64,000 nucleotides of DNA, taken from Talinum fruticosum. Taxonomy: Eukaryota; Streptophyta; Magnoliopsida; Caryophyllales; Talinaceae. The stretch covers positions 10,974,001 through 11,038,000 of the forward strand of contig JAITYX010000007.1 in NCBI GenBank assembly GCA_021018815.1. The letters run 5' to 3'. Below the pieces are notes generated by a model. That model was given only the letters and a program-made list of their open reading frames with translations. It searched no databases and was not told the origin of the DNA. Position 1 is the first letter of the stretch, and every line of letters begins with the position of its first letter. The position numbers and the translations under genes were made by a program. Shown here piece by piece: positions 1 to 12,500 of this stretch.

Positions 1-204
1 TCCGCCACAGGAATTATGAACGATGGCATCTCTCTTTTAGCTTGTCTAAAATTTGACAAATAATAACTTCGATTAATTTTTACGGGTCTAGTCGAAATTT
101 TAAACAATAGTGAAGTTGTTACTGTGGATGTCTGTATGTGTGGATCCGCCCATATTTGTTAGTGTGAACTTTCGGTTAAGATGGTTCGCTAATATACAAA
201 TTGT

Positions 205-300
205 CATACTATTAGGGATTAGAGAATCGAACCCGGGACTTAATGTACACAGAATCTAGGTTTTGAGACCTCATTTTTACTACTATAGCATATTCCACTT
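205..300 (-). repeat. Possible tRNA-derived SINE head fragment
   Basis: Read on the minus strand, positions 233-223 spell GGTTCGATTCT, a near-consensus RNA polymerase III B box, preceded by CCCGGG as in the T arm of tRNAs. The expected A box upstream (about 275-297) is only weakly matched and no cloverleaf can be built, so an intact tRNA gene is unlikely. A decayed SINE or a chance match are both possible. Confidence 0.3.
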
Positions 301-494
301 CCTAGCCCAAGATTACTAACTTCAAGCTAAGAAACGCCATAAGAAATTTTGTGTAGCATTTCTGGGTTCAACTCTCTTAGAATCCTATACATATCAATTA
401 ATATGATCTTATGGGCGTTTCCTTTGAAGTTTAGCAGCTTTAGAAAATGGGCTAAATTAGATATATATAAACTGATTCCATTGCGTGTCCACAG

Positions 495-2218
495 ATTGGA
501 GCTGTTCAAGCCGTCTCTCGTGAGGCTTATTTGACTGTTGTTGAAGGTAATCTCCTGCATATCTCATTTGGTTTCCCATTTTATTCATCCAAAATCATCT
601 CAGATTTTGGAATTCAATTCAACGAAATTTTATTTACGAAATGACTAAACAATTGCTTAAATCTTGAGAAATTGCTGGTGTATCAGGGGCAGGGATCGAT
701 TCAGGTAGTGCAGATGCCTCTGGTTCCAACCGGAGACACAACTTTCCGGGTCTTAGAGGTATTCGATTCATACAATCTTCTGCAACATTGAGGATGCTGT
801 CTTTACTTTATGTATAGTTACATAATTCTCTGGTTATCATTGTTTAAAGCTTCTTCTATTCGCTTTGGGGTCTCATTCTAGTTATTGATGGTTGATTATG
901 ATGCCTTGTGCAGGAGAGACCAGCAGAAAGTCTGTTGAAGCCTTGGTATGTAATTTCCACAACTAATTAAATTTCTCGAATATTTATTGTGATATGCGAA
1001 TAATGTCTGTGTGTCATACACAAAGGTGAGATGATGTCCTGCTTCATAGCCTCATAATACTTCAGAGCCTGGCAAAACACCGGTGTCCCCATTTTGAAGT
1101 TATACATATCAATTAATTTTTATGCATTTGTCCCCTCCTAAAAATTTAATGACTTTTTATAAAATTTCGAAAATTTCCCACCCAATTATGGGGTGCAAAA
1201 CGGACACCTATGCCCACTATGTACATCCGCCACTGGGGCTCATTCATATGACTGAGATTCATGAAGTCTCAGTGACTCCCACTGGGGGTTCCTGGAATAA
1301 TTTTCTCCATGTTACTTAATTCATAACCCAGCTCAGTTTCATGCTAATACTTCTTGCCTCATTCCTAACTTGTTCTCGTTACAATATTTCCAGGTGAAAA
1401 ATACGGGGAAAGAATGTATGCAGTGGGGTAAGGTCTTTATCCCTGAAAAGGGTGTTTGTTTTTGTCCTTTTTTTCAGTAAAGGAGGCACAAATTAAGGTT
1501 GACGTAGCCATGAATTGCACTTGAGTCCCTTATGTAAAGCTTGACACATTTGGTGACGCACATCTGAAAACGAGATTCTAGTTGTCCCTTTCAACATGTG
1601 AATTAATAGACATAATTAGAATGAACTAATGAAGTTTGTCATTGATCTGTGAGGAATTATGGTGCTATTTTAAAAGGCTATCTCAGGCCTTAGGCAGCTC
1701 AGCTGACCAGTACCTTGATGCCGCAGGGTTGGCTGCAGGGATGTATTCGGGTCTGACCTATGGGATGAAGGAGGCTCGTGGCTATCATGACTGGGTAATG
1801 TGCACGTTTGTGTTTGTTTGTTTCATTCTTCATTGTTGAAACTAGTCATATTTTTGGAATCAAATTGTCATATTTTAAGCTTAGTGTGGCTTCGACGAGT
1901 TCAAGTCTCAGTCAGTCTGGTATCTGACTTGTTAGCGTCAGGTACCCAGGCATAGATATGGTCTTAGTTATCCATATGATTATAAGATGGTTTCAAGTAG
2001 CTTGTATCAGGTGCATACTTGGGCAAGGCTAGTCTTTAATTGAGTATTGATTGATTCTCCAACATGTTGTGTAGAAAAATAGCGCCGTAGCAGGAGCACT
2101 AGCAGGTGTGACCGTCGCCTTGACATCCAATGATACCACTCACGAACAAGTGGTGCAATCTGCCATCACAGGAGCAGCCCTTGCCACTGCTGCCAACCTG
2201 CTTGCCGGGATTTTCTAG
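495..2218 (+). CDS. OEP16-2: Outer envelope pore protein 16-2 like channel, 5' end missing
   Basis: Tim17/22/23-superfamily (PRAT) channel of the plastid outer envelope; OEP16 proteins conduct amino acids and amines, and OEP16-2 is the seed/pollen form in Arabidopsis. Six exons join in one frame: 495-546, 687-758, 914-945, 1394-1427, 1727-1794 and 2075-2218 (TAG). All boundaries are GT-AG. Recognisable stretches are AVSREAYLTVVEG in the first visible exon, VKNTGKECMQWG, GLAAGMYSGLTYGMKEARG with its small-residue helix pattern, and the last helix EQVVQSAITGAALATAANLL. The exon coding the N-terminus (the LGHPLLNRIADSF-like part of the family) is not seen and should lie left of the window. The OEP16-2 specific loop between helices 1 and 2 (687-945) separates it from OEP16-1. 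Its 3' end faces the WD40-bromodomain gene tail to tail. Confidence 0.86.
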
Positions 2219-2311
2219 TACTCAACGTGGCTACTCGCTTTTCTCGTGGCCATGCCTTTTAATTCTAAGGATCTGTCAGTGTTATGTTGTACAATGTAGA
2301 ACTTGAAACTC

Positions 2312-2317
2312 AATAAA
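2312..2317 (+). terminator. Polyadenylation signal of the OEP16-2 gene
   Basis: AATAAA lies 94 bases after the stop codon, in a T/G-rich stretch (GTTATGTTGTACAATG just before it, TGTGTTTGC after it), the usual layout of a plant 3' end. The cleavage site is inferred to be about 20-40 bases downstream. Confidence 0.5.
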
Positions 2318-2339
2318 TGTGTTTGCTATGCTGTGCAAC

Positions 2340-3560
2340 TATAAGCATTCCAGTGTCTCGTAGCCTCCCTTTGTACAATCTGCAATCTTGTTGTACTTCA
2401 TGATTAATCACAGGATATAACACCAATGACATTCTCCGGCTTCCTTAATCACCATTCGCCACAGTATATCGTTAATCCATGCAACATGCATATTCCCCAC
2501 GCCGCATGTTAATAGACCGACAACCCGAAGAACTGGGAAGAATAGGGTAGGGGAAGTTTAAAGAATTAAAAAAATATGGCAAAATAGGGCGAAGGTTAAG
2601 AGGATTTTAAAAATTGAAAAAGAAGTTACAGTTCTGTGAAGTACTTTGCAAGGTAATCCAAGAATTAAAAAAATCTTGAGAAAAAAATATGCCTTTTAGT
2701 TCTTGTAAGCAATTTCAGACGCACATCAATGTTCATGTATGCAACACAACACCGCTATAAATAAGTACTCCATCTGTCACATTATTGTTATACTTCCACT
2801 TCCTCCGTTTTATAATATATGTCACTTTAATTAACTTTTTTCATTTTATAATAGTTGTCGCTTTATAATTCTAATGACGTACTAATTATTAGTTTATTAA
2901 TTTTGTCATTATTAATTACCTTTTTTTTCTTTTTTCCATTCATTTTCTTCATTTCCAATAATGTGGGGGTAACTTGAACTTTTAACATAAATTTCGACAT
3001 AAATTTTTTATTTTCTTGACATTTCCACATTACCTTAAAATGATATATATTTTGAAATAGAAAAATATTACTTTGTCCCATTATTATTATGTAGTTCGAC
3101 TTTTTATGGTCTTCATTTTGACCATTATAAAATATATTATTAAAAGACATTCTAGAGAATTAAGATGAAGTACTTTCCAAAGCAAATTGTCGAAATGTTA
3201 AATTAGTTATATTTTCATTTTACAGTCAAAACTTATGAAATTTACGCCGAAAAGGTCAATTGACAATAACAATGGTACAAAGAAAGTAAGGTATATATTA
3301 AAAGGAGATCGACTAAGCCGGAAAAACTGGGTGATGATTTTCCCTTTCCTCACAATCTGTCTATATACAGATTTTTCAGGTGAAATGCAATCTAAACTTG
3401 TTTCCTAATTCTCTACCTCCTAAAAGAATTTCCCCACGAAGAAACATTGGTACTCAGTTGGAGAGGGGCATCCTGGAAGAGAACTTGAATAACTAAAATT
3501 ATCTACATTGAGAACAGAAAGATAAGAATGTAAGAACTACGCGAAATTCATCTACAAAAT
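2340..3560. other. Tail-to-tail spacer, no gene
   Basis: AT-rich spacer between two converging genes. It contains the decayed MITE-like block at 2765-3175 described separately. The short reading frames here lack coding character and splice context. Confidence 0.6.
2802..3030. repeat. MITE-like repeat, copy 1 of 2
   Basis: Starts CCTCCGTTTTATAATATATG, then blocks such as CACTTTAATTA, TTTTATAATA, TTCTAATGACGTA, TTATTAATTAC, TTTCTTCATTTC and AACTTGAAC. The same blocks recur in the same order at 31045-31290. CTCCGT-type starts are typical of Stowaway/Tourist-like MITEs. Outer sequences AGTACTCCATCT (2765) and its inverted partner AGATGAAGTACT-like (about 3161-3175) suggest a larger nested or decayed element. 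Target duplications are not resolved. Confidence 0.5.
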
Positions 3561-3582
3561 TGTATTAGGAGAATTCCTAGTG

Positions 3583-6500
3583 CTACAATGAAGAAAACAT
3601 CCGTGTGAACCACTCTGACAACCGCCCCATCTTCTTCAAGAGCTCAGCATTTTTCCCAAAGTAAGACTCTGCATTGGAGAGCATCACTTTTATATCATGC
3701 TTCACTGCCTCTAAACTTCGGTAGTAGTTATTCTCTAGCCTTGACTGGATGGCATCCAGTGATAATGGCACCGGAAACCTGCATATTTTCATGAATCTTG
3801 GTTAACAATGATTTGCTGAAAATTATACATTCATCATCATCACCGCCAAGAGTGGGTCCCACTTCAACCAGGTCTGGAGAGATTCAAATGTAGGAATCAT
3901 TATCTCTGCAAGCATTCTTGCTAACAGAGAGATTAATTCCTATGGACCCACCAGAAAGGAGAAAAAAATTCTGAATGTTTCTTTTGGTAAAGTGAAAATC
4001 GTTATATTTTGTTTAGTGATGATGATGATGATGATGATTCGAATCATATTCAGGTACAGTGACTGTGTCTAATTAAGCTTGTCAACAAAATGCAAATCCA
4101 TACTAGTTATGCAAATCCAGGGCTGTGTCCACTGTCTACTTTATGTTGCATCAATTCAGAATCAAAATGGAAATCAGGTTCCTTTAATTCAAGTCTGCTA
4201 TAAGTGGTTCAGGGAGTTCAAGTTGGGTAGTTGGTTACAAGCTGATTATGCTGAGCCTACCTACCATTTATTTCTCAGCAAGAGACAGAATGACAGATGA
4301 CCATGCATGAAGGCAAAATCAGAATCTGAACATGCATACCTATTCAAGAAATTCGACTTTTCCGAGACCTGCCTCAGTTTCTGCACGCCATAGATGTCCT
4401 AAAATATTTCACAAAGGAAATAGGTCACGAACCAGCAGTAAGAGACCAGCAAGAAATTGAAACACCATATTATATAGTCGATACCTGAGCTCTATTTCCC
4501 ATCTGGCCCAACTTAGAAAGAGATGAGAGAAGCTTTTTCCTAGTGCCATCATCGAGATGAGGCTGCTCCCACTGAGTGTCGGCATCATGCAGTTCCCAAG
4601 GGCTGTGGGAATGTGTGTCTGCGGGATCACTTTTGTACCGAATGACATACCTTTCCCATGGGCTATCAGGGAACTCAGGAGACTTGGCCTTGATTTGCAT
4701 GATTCTACCCTCCCACCAACTACCGTCTTCCTCACCTTCATTTTTCCACCAAACTTGGCATTTGTCCCTTACCGTCCAGTTCCTATGGATAGCAGCCTCA
4801 AACCTAGTTCTCTCAATGAGGAAGTCTGGGAAGCTATTCACCTCAGGCAAAGTCAGCTTAAATGTTTTACCAAACACGCAGGAACTAGGGTCAACAAATT
4901 CAAGTGTCAGTTTACAACAGCTATCTCCAGAGCCTGGAACAGTAGAATATTCGAGGTCTACAATTTTGCAGAATTCCACAGATCTTATCTCTCCTTTCAA
5001 ACATTCCCAAGGTCCCCTTGCAGAAGACCTGCTGTAAGATAGATATTCTTGATGTCCCTGCAAGGAAATTCAACCCAAAATTTAAGGATATGCACTAAAT
5101 CAATAAACGAGAACAAATTTGAACCACTACTAGGGTCCAACCACAGCAGATTTTGATAAGCTCAATGTATAGATACAGAAGATGTAGTAGTTTAGACAGG
5201 CCGTGGAATTTCCAAGTCATTACCTGTCTCAAATATGCAACTTCATCCCCCTGCTGAGGAATATATCGTGTACAATCAGGCACAGAAAGCATCAACCAAG
5301 ACACTTTCCTTTGTGATTGAGTTGACTTCCTCCTATCCACAGGACTTGCATCACGGACAAAATTGATTCTCCTATTTCTGGCAGACCTCAGTCCAACGGT
5401 GATACCAGATCCCCACTCTTCCCGAGGAAGTTGATCAGCTCTACCTCTATTTAATGGAGAAATATCAGCCCTTCTTGACCTCTCCATTGGTCTGGTATGG
5501 TTGAGAGCATGCTCTTCATTGGTGTCCTTCAGCTCCATAGAGTAATCCTGGTGACTCCCATCAACCACAGTACCATTTAGATTTACATTCCCATTTGCGT
5601 TTTGGGAGCTCACATTTGAGGTGCTTTCACCCATATAGGGACCATCATTATCTGAAGAAGTCCTGGCTGCCTTAGAAGACCTTGATCTTCTATACACTGC
5701 ACTATACATCCTATCATTCCTTGGCAGATGTGAAGCCTGTGAATTTAGCAACATGGAGGCAGGGGAGCTAGCATTGCCATTTAGGCCATCTGAGTTTTGT
5801 ACTCCATTGGATTCTCCATAATCCAGAGAACCTTTAAGCTGGCTGTTTTCTTGCCAAGGCTCTTCAGCACCAGATCTTTGCTCCAAGAAAGACATGCTTC
5901 TAGGACCAGTGCTGCATTCACCATTGTTCCCATTCTGTGCAATCGGTGTAGTTTTCACCTCATTAGTGCTGTCTGGATCTGATATTATCTTCTTTGACGA
6001 AATTCTCAACCGCATCGACACGACGTTTTGAGTTGCCTCTGGTGTATGATTAATTAGATCATCACCGTTCATAGGGCATGGAGCTCCATGATTAGCGACC
6101 AAGTGAACCTTATCCAGTGCGTCATTAGGATCCCGGGGTCTAACAGATCCAGACAGGACTTTACTTGCATCAGTTACTGTCTCTGATTTACCCACATGTG
6201 TGTCAGTTGCCTGGATAATTTCCTTCAATCCATCCTTGCCATCTGTCATACCAAAACCATCTTCATTTACAGGATATAAGTCTGCAGCAGCATTACTCTC
6301 ATGTTCATTCTGACTGGCACCAAGAGCACCAGATCCAGGAGCATTTGAAGACAAGGCTTCACTCAACCTAAGGCGCTTGGAAGTACGAGCCCTAACCCCT
6401 CCCCATCTCATTGTCTCATTGCTATATCCACCAAGCCATCCCAATCTGTCACGTGCACTAGGGTTTGCATCTCTGTCATCAACGTCAACAGGAACACCTG

Positions 6501-9500
6501 ATGTTGAAGATGACGGGCCCACCAACTCAGTTAGATTATCAGACTTTGCAATAGCATTGCTCGAAAACAGACCTCTACTTGATTCACTGACTGGCAGTTT
6601 CAGAACTAGTCTCTTCCTGCTCCAAGCATTCTCAGAAGATTCAAGCAAGTCCTTTGGTCTATGTACATTCTCAGATTCATCAAGAACTACACCTTTCCCC
6701 TTCAGATACCTTGTCTGCTCATCTGGAACAACTTTATCAGATTCTTCGCTCTCAAAGTTAGAATCTTCTAGCATAGATTCACTTTCAGATGAATAATCTT
6801 CTGAACCATATTCATCTCCATCTGAAGACCGACCTTTGATTTTAGAAAATAACGTAAGGGCATTACGTGCAGCAGCTCTCTGAGGTCTCGAAGCTTTTGA
6901 AGACTTCTTCCTCCGGGGTTTTTGCCCATTCTTCAATTTCCTATTCTGGTGTACTCTCTGAGAACTACCATCACATTCATCCAAATTCCTTCTCTTAACA
7001 CGCCTTCCCGAAGAAGTAGTGATCTCGATCTGCAGTAAGCACCAAGAATAATGAAAATTACAGGCATTTGACCACCAAGATAGCTAAACATATTTTTAGA
7101 AAATACAAAAGAAATACTTCTCTCTTTTTCTTTCTCCTTCTGGATCTACGAGGACCATCTCTTTGACTACCATCAGCTTCACTGTCTTCATCACTGCATT
7201 CCAAGTCATCAGAAGATGTTGAACTAATATGCCCTCCATTCCCACCAAAGGAATCTGTGATATTGAACTCAGAGTCCGTATCATCACTTATTACTTCAAC
7301 TTCTGGTTCCCAGTCCATGGCATCCGCAAACTCTGGCAGTTGATCAATCAATACATCCCAATCTGGTAAGGGGAGGATTTGCTCGTGCTCTGAATTGAAG
7401 TCTGGACCCACGGCAAACCTTACAGATGACGGACGCCACTCAATGCCCAGGGTTCCTAAACGTCGTTGCTGATACATGCTCTGGTAGGGTTCCGGGTATG
7501 GAATCATACCTAGCATTTCGAGACCGACATCCAAGATTTAAAGACAAAAATTATTAAGAAATAGTATCAATGCAATCGTCAAAATACTTGGCATCATGTA
7601 AGGAGCAAAGACAGACTTGAATCACAGAGCAGATCTTGCATGTTCCTTCGGTATGGAGGGAGCTGAGTTTCCTACATCACAAATGAGACAATTTTGGGTT
7701 TTCCTTATAAAAATAGAGCATACAAAAACAATTAAAACCAGCAGTATTCTCTTAGCAAGCTTTCTATATAAAATCACACAAAGAGAACATATCTTTTAAA
7801 AATCCATATAAACAGTATATTCAGCATCTCAAGGCGGAAAAGTGGGGGAGGGAGTTCCTTAGGAAAAAAGTTATCAAACTAACCTGGTCAACAACATTTC
7901 CATGTGTGTCTCGGATAAGTGGGCGATAGTCCCCGAGAAAGAACTGAATAATATGATCCAAAGTAAGTTGTAGAGACATTCGAGTTTTCAAAACAGCTGA
8001 AATATAAGCTACACTTAGCAAATTATTGCATGGCCAGTACCTGATCATATTTTGCATCCTTTTGGGACTCGCCTTGGCCTGTACTCAAGATATACAATTG
8101 ACCAACATCATCTGAAAGTATGATTGACGTTCCATCCCTATTTAAAAAGGGAGTAAATTTGTTAAGAATTACAAAATCCAGAAGATTTCATTTCTCTGTG
8201 AGTGGAACTGCAAATTAAGTTTTATCTTTTCAAGCCAGACATTTTGTCTTGGAAAGACAAACATGGATTCCGTCAAGCATTGCAGAGGATGCTAGAAAAT
8301 GGCTAACACAGCAACCATGATGACTTACGGTGAGAATTTTCCATCAACCAATCTGAAATGTCCAGTTTCATAGGTCCGAATGGGCTTTCCTTCCCATATC
8401 TATAACAACACTAACAATGAGATGACACACATAAAAATCTTCAAGAATGTATATGAGGATTATAAACAGAAAACTTACATCCCAAATTATGGTTTTCCCA
8501 TCATAGCCAGCACTCATTGCTATACGAGGGTTGAAAGGATGAACATCCAGGACATAAGTCTATAAAAACACAGCACAAAATGTTTAGTTCCATGTCACAA
8601 ATTTTCAAATCAGAATCCAGGTACGCAGTAAAATAGTAATAAATGAGATCATAGAAGACCCAAGCTAGAAGGTGAGTGTAACATTCACAGAAACTCAGGA
8701 TGAAAGCTGGGCGATGGTAAAAGTTGCTACATCAGATAAATTGGAAGCAAAAACAGTTCTACGCTCAACAGGAATCCCACTTCAAGATTATCTTAAGACT
8801 TATTTCAAACATAATTATACTCCCTCCAAGCAAACCTTCAAAGTAGACTGCAGACTTAGGGACATGGGGCTGGGGGTTAACCTCAAAAGTACCATTTTTT
8901 AATAATAAAAAATATTTAAAAAGGTATGTAGCACATGGCAAGCATTTAACAGGTAACCAACCCCATCCACACAAAGAATATAGTAGTCTCTATCAGAATT
9001 TGTAACATTGGCAGATTGGCAATCCCATTTACCTTCTGGCTTCTGCTTTCGGGGCAGCGAGGGGGATGTGCTTGTGTGGGGGTCGGGGGTGGGGGGTGGG
9101 GTTGGGAGGTGTTAAAAAGCAACAAATAATTCAATGGCGCATGTATAGCTCCCTATTTATGCAACGAAAGAATAGAACTTACAGAATCAGTATGACCGGT
9201 CAAAGAATGAACCAAGCTACCATCAGCAGCATTCCATACGCATATTCTACAATCTATAAGCACAAAAATTAAAATAAAATAAAATGAAAGTCAGAATGAC
9301 TCGCATTTGACAAACCATACAGATTAATCCTAAATTCATTTGAAATAACCATGAAGATCTTTATATATTACAACACATGCCACACATATTTCATTACATG
9401 TGTCAGTACTCAGTCTCAACATTAGGAATTTCAAAGCTAAACAAAAAACTAAGTCCAAGCCTCATATCATTGTTGTGTCATTCTGTCCATAATCGGGACA

Positions 9501-12500
9501 GTTGAGAAAATCAGGTTTTTACTATTTTTTAGCTTGGATTACAATGGACTAAAGCAAAATGTCTCTCTAAACTTCCTTCACTTCCTTTCTATGATGAAGT
9601 CATAGGTAGTCAATGATTTTTAATTCTAGGATTTAACAGAACCAGTCTCATTGTAATTTTGAGATTTAGGTACCCACCCCTTAAAATTAAAAAATGAAAA
9701 CCTACTCTAGCGGCGAGTTTCATGGGCATGGGCATGGATATGATTAGTTCCTATTTATAATCATTATAGTTATTGTTATCAAAAAGGATTATTGGATGGC
9801 AATAATATGAACTTTGGGGGTATTGGCCAAAAATAATAAGACTTTTTTCTTGGCAATGAACAATACGAACTTTTCACTATTTAATGATTTTAGAACACAA
9901 CCGAGTTTGAGGTCAGAACTCGTTGGAAAGTTGATGTGTCGTGGGGATTCAAAATTTTGACCTTGTATTTTTTAGGTTTAATGGCCACATAAACAAACTT
10001 TTTTTTCTAGTTAATTCCCCAATACACGGAAGCTAGCTTATGTGGCCATTACACCTAAAAACACAAGGTCAAAATTTTGACTTGGCCTGACATGTCAACT
10101 TTCCGATGAGTTTCGACCCCAAACTCGGTTGTGTTCTGAAATCGCTAAATAGTGTTAAACTTCGTACTGTTTACGGCCAAGAAAAAGTCGTATTATTTTT
10201 TCCAATACACCCAAACTTCATATTATTCCCGTTCAAAAATCCTATCAAAAAAGGTGAATCATTCTGGATGATACAAACTAAGAATAGCAATGTTATGGTT
10301 TATTAATAGTAGAATGTTATTCTCTAATCAAATATCGTATACTTTTATAATGAATTATCATATCCAATTAAATAGGACATAAGATATATAGAACATTGAA
10401 GAAAAAGAAAAACAATACATGGGCAATGATAACACATGCACATGTACAAAAGTACACAACTCAATATTATATCCGCAAAAAGAAGATGAACAGAGAACTT
10501 TCAGACATATACATACATAAACACATATTTACATCTTAACCCTATTTAAAAAATGACAACTCCGTAGATCCCATGCATCCCAAAAATTGTTTTTTCTTAA
10601 AACCATGAAAACAAAACTATGATATAATAACATATGCAACTCCAAGTAGTATATCACGGAGTTGATGCTTAACTTCAGCACCCCAGCACCAGAAATACTA
10701 GAACCACCCCTCGTGACAGTAATGATTCAGAATTATGTGCCAAAGTTGAGCATTTAAACTGTTATGAAGAGACCCCAGTTATGTGCGTATATCTCATATG
10801 TACCATTTGATAAAAATTAGAACAAAGAGAGCAAAAACAGGAATCAAATCCGTCTATTTATTGGTCCTTGATATGAGTTCTATTTGAAAATTTCCGTATC
10901 CAACACTGTAAAACACAGCAAACTAGGTACCTGTGAACTCCAAGCCACCATCTGCTAATAAGCAAATATCCTTAGAACTTATGCAGAGCACAACAATCAA
11001 CTCAGATTCAAATACTTTGTTATTACCAGTTTGAAATAATCATCAGATAATCAGAAGTAGCTAAACAAACCATATACTCTTGAAGAACCTCATCATCAAG
11101 ACTCGAGTCAAGTACAACCTACATACAGATCAGCAACTTACCCATGATAGCAGCAAGGACAAACCGATTATCTAGACTCCACACAATCATGTTAACACCA
11201 CGAGGAGTTGGAAGGGCTCTCTGTCGTGGGCCACCTCGTGGAGGTTGAGGCGGCATCGGTGGAGGGGGAACCTTGAGATGATATGCCCGTGTCCAACGCC
11301 CAGCTTTCCCCTAAAACATAATAAGCTGCATTATTAATGAGATTTTCCAACCCACATATGCAAGTACTAGAGAAGTTATTCCAAGCAACAGCTCACATGT
11401 GATTTACGTGACCGGGAATCCAGATTATAGCACTTCCATCACGAGAACATGTAACAATGTTATCATGCGCAAACCTGACCATTTTGATGAGATGAAATTA
11501 TCTAAGGAATAATTTCATGCAAAAAGTCCAACAGACACATTCCTGCCACAATAACATCCAGTTTACACCTTAGTGTCAAGGGGAAAAGAGTATCAAAGTA
11601 CCAGGAGTTTCTGAATTTGGGAAGGTGTTCCTCCTTAGCTGTGTCAGCAGCAGAAAATCTAGAAACCACAGCACAACCACTGTGCAGAGAAGTAAGGTGT
11701 TATATCAGTGTTCAATTATGTCAGGATAAATATGAAGCAAGAAGATCTGCTATATGTTCATTTCATCTTCATTGAAATTTACACATCGGAGCTCCACTGA
11801 AAATTTCAAAGCAACTAGGCAGAGTTATCCACCTATTCAACTGCAAAAAAAGCTAGATTCTCCCCATCAGGGTACATGCAGAACACCATTAACGTGTCCA
11901 CGATTCAGTATTTGCAATCACATCATAGTTAGTGAACTGTCCTTTGATACTTCTGATTGACTGTGAACTAACCTGAACTGTACATAGTTAACATCATTTT
12001 CATGTCCAGACAAGACATCCATCTCATGGATAGGTTGGTCTGAATCATCGGTTCCAGGTTTACAAGCATTCCATACCTGCAAACAGCTACCATTCGTGAG
12101 TTTCTCCAGTAGCCTCATACCGAGACATGTTCATACGTATGAAGTAAGCTTTCATAAAAACTACACGTATATTGCAAAACGTAGCAAAGAAAAGATACCC
12201 TAGCAAGATTGTCTGAGCTACCAGTGACAAAGACAGTTCCACTAGCATTGAATGCACAACAGAAGATCTGATGGTTTTGTTGACCAGAACTGGTAGAAGC
12301 TGCATTGTTCTTTCCTGCAAATGTCTTCCCGTTTTACTCAATCTGAGCCCATAAAATGAATATACAATCATCATATCATAACATCTTAAAGTAAAACCTG
12401 CAATAGACTCGGGAGGTCTGGGAAGATAAATTCGTGGCTTGAACTGGGAATACCTTGCATCCCATAATCTACATGTTCCATCGTCAGACGACCTGTAGAA

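Noticed and set aside
200..300. tRNA gene
   Set aside because: Only a B-box-like T arm is present; acceptor and anticodon stems cannot be formed.
1..490. Missing N-terminal exon of OEP16-2
   Set aside because: No frame here matches the family's N-terminal helix; the exon is assumed to lie left of the window.
4557..5042. Plus-strand frames of about 150-160 codons
   Set aside because: They are the complement of a well-conserved BRWD exon (4485-5057) and have no independent support.
6377..6796. Plus-strand 139-codon frame
   Set aside because: Shadow of the large BRWD exon 20; composition is that of complemented Ser/Glu codons.
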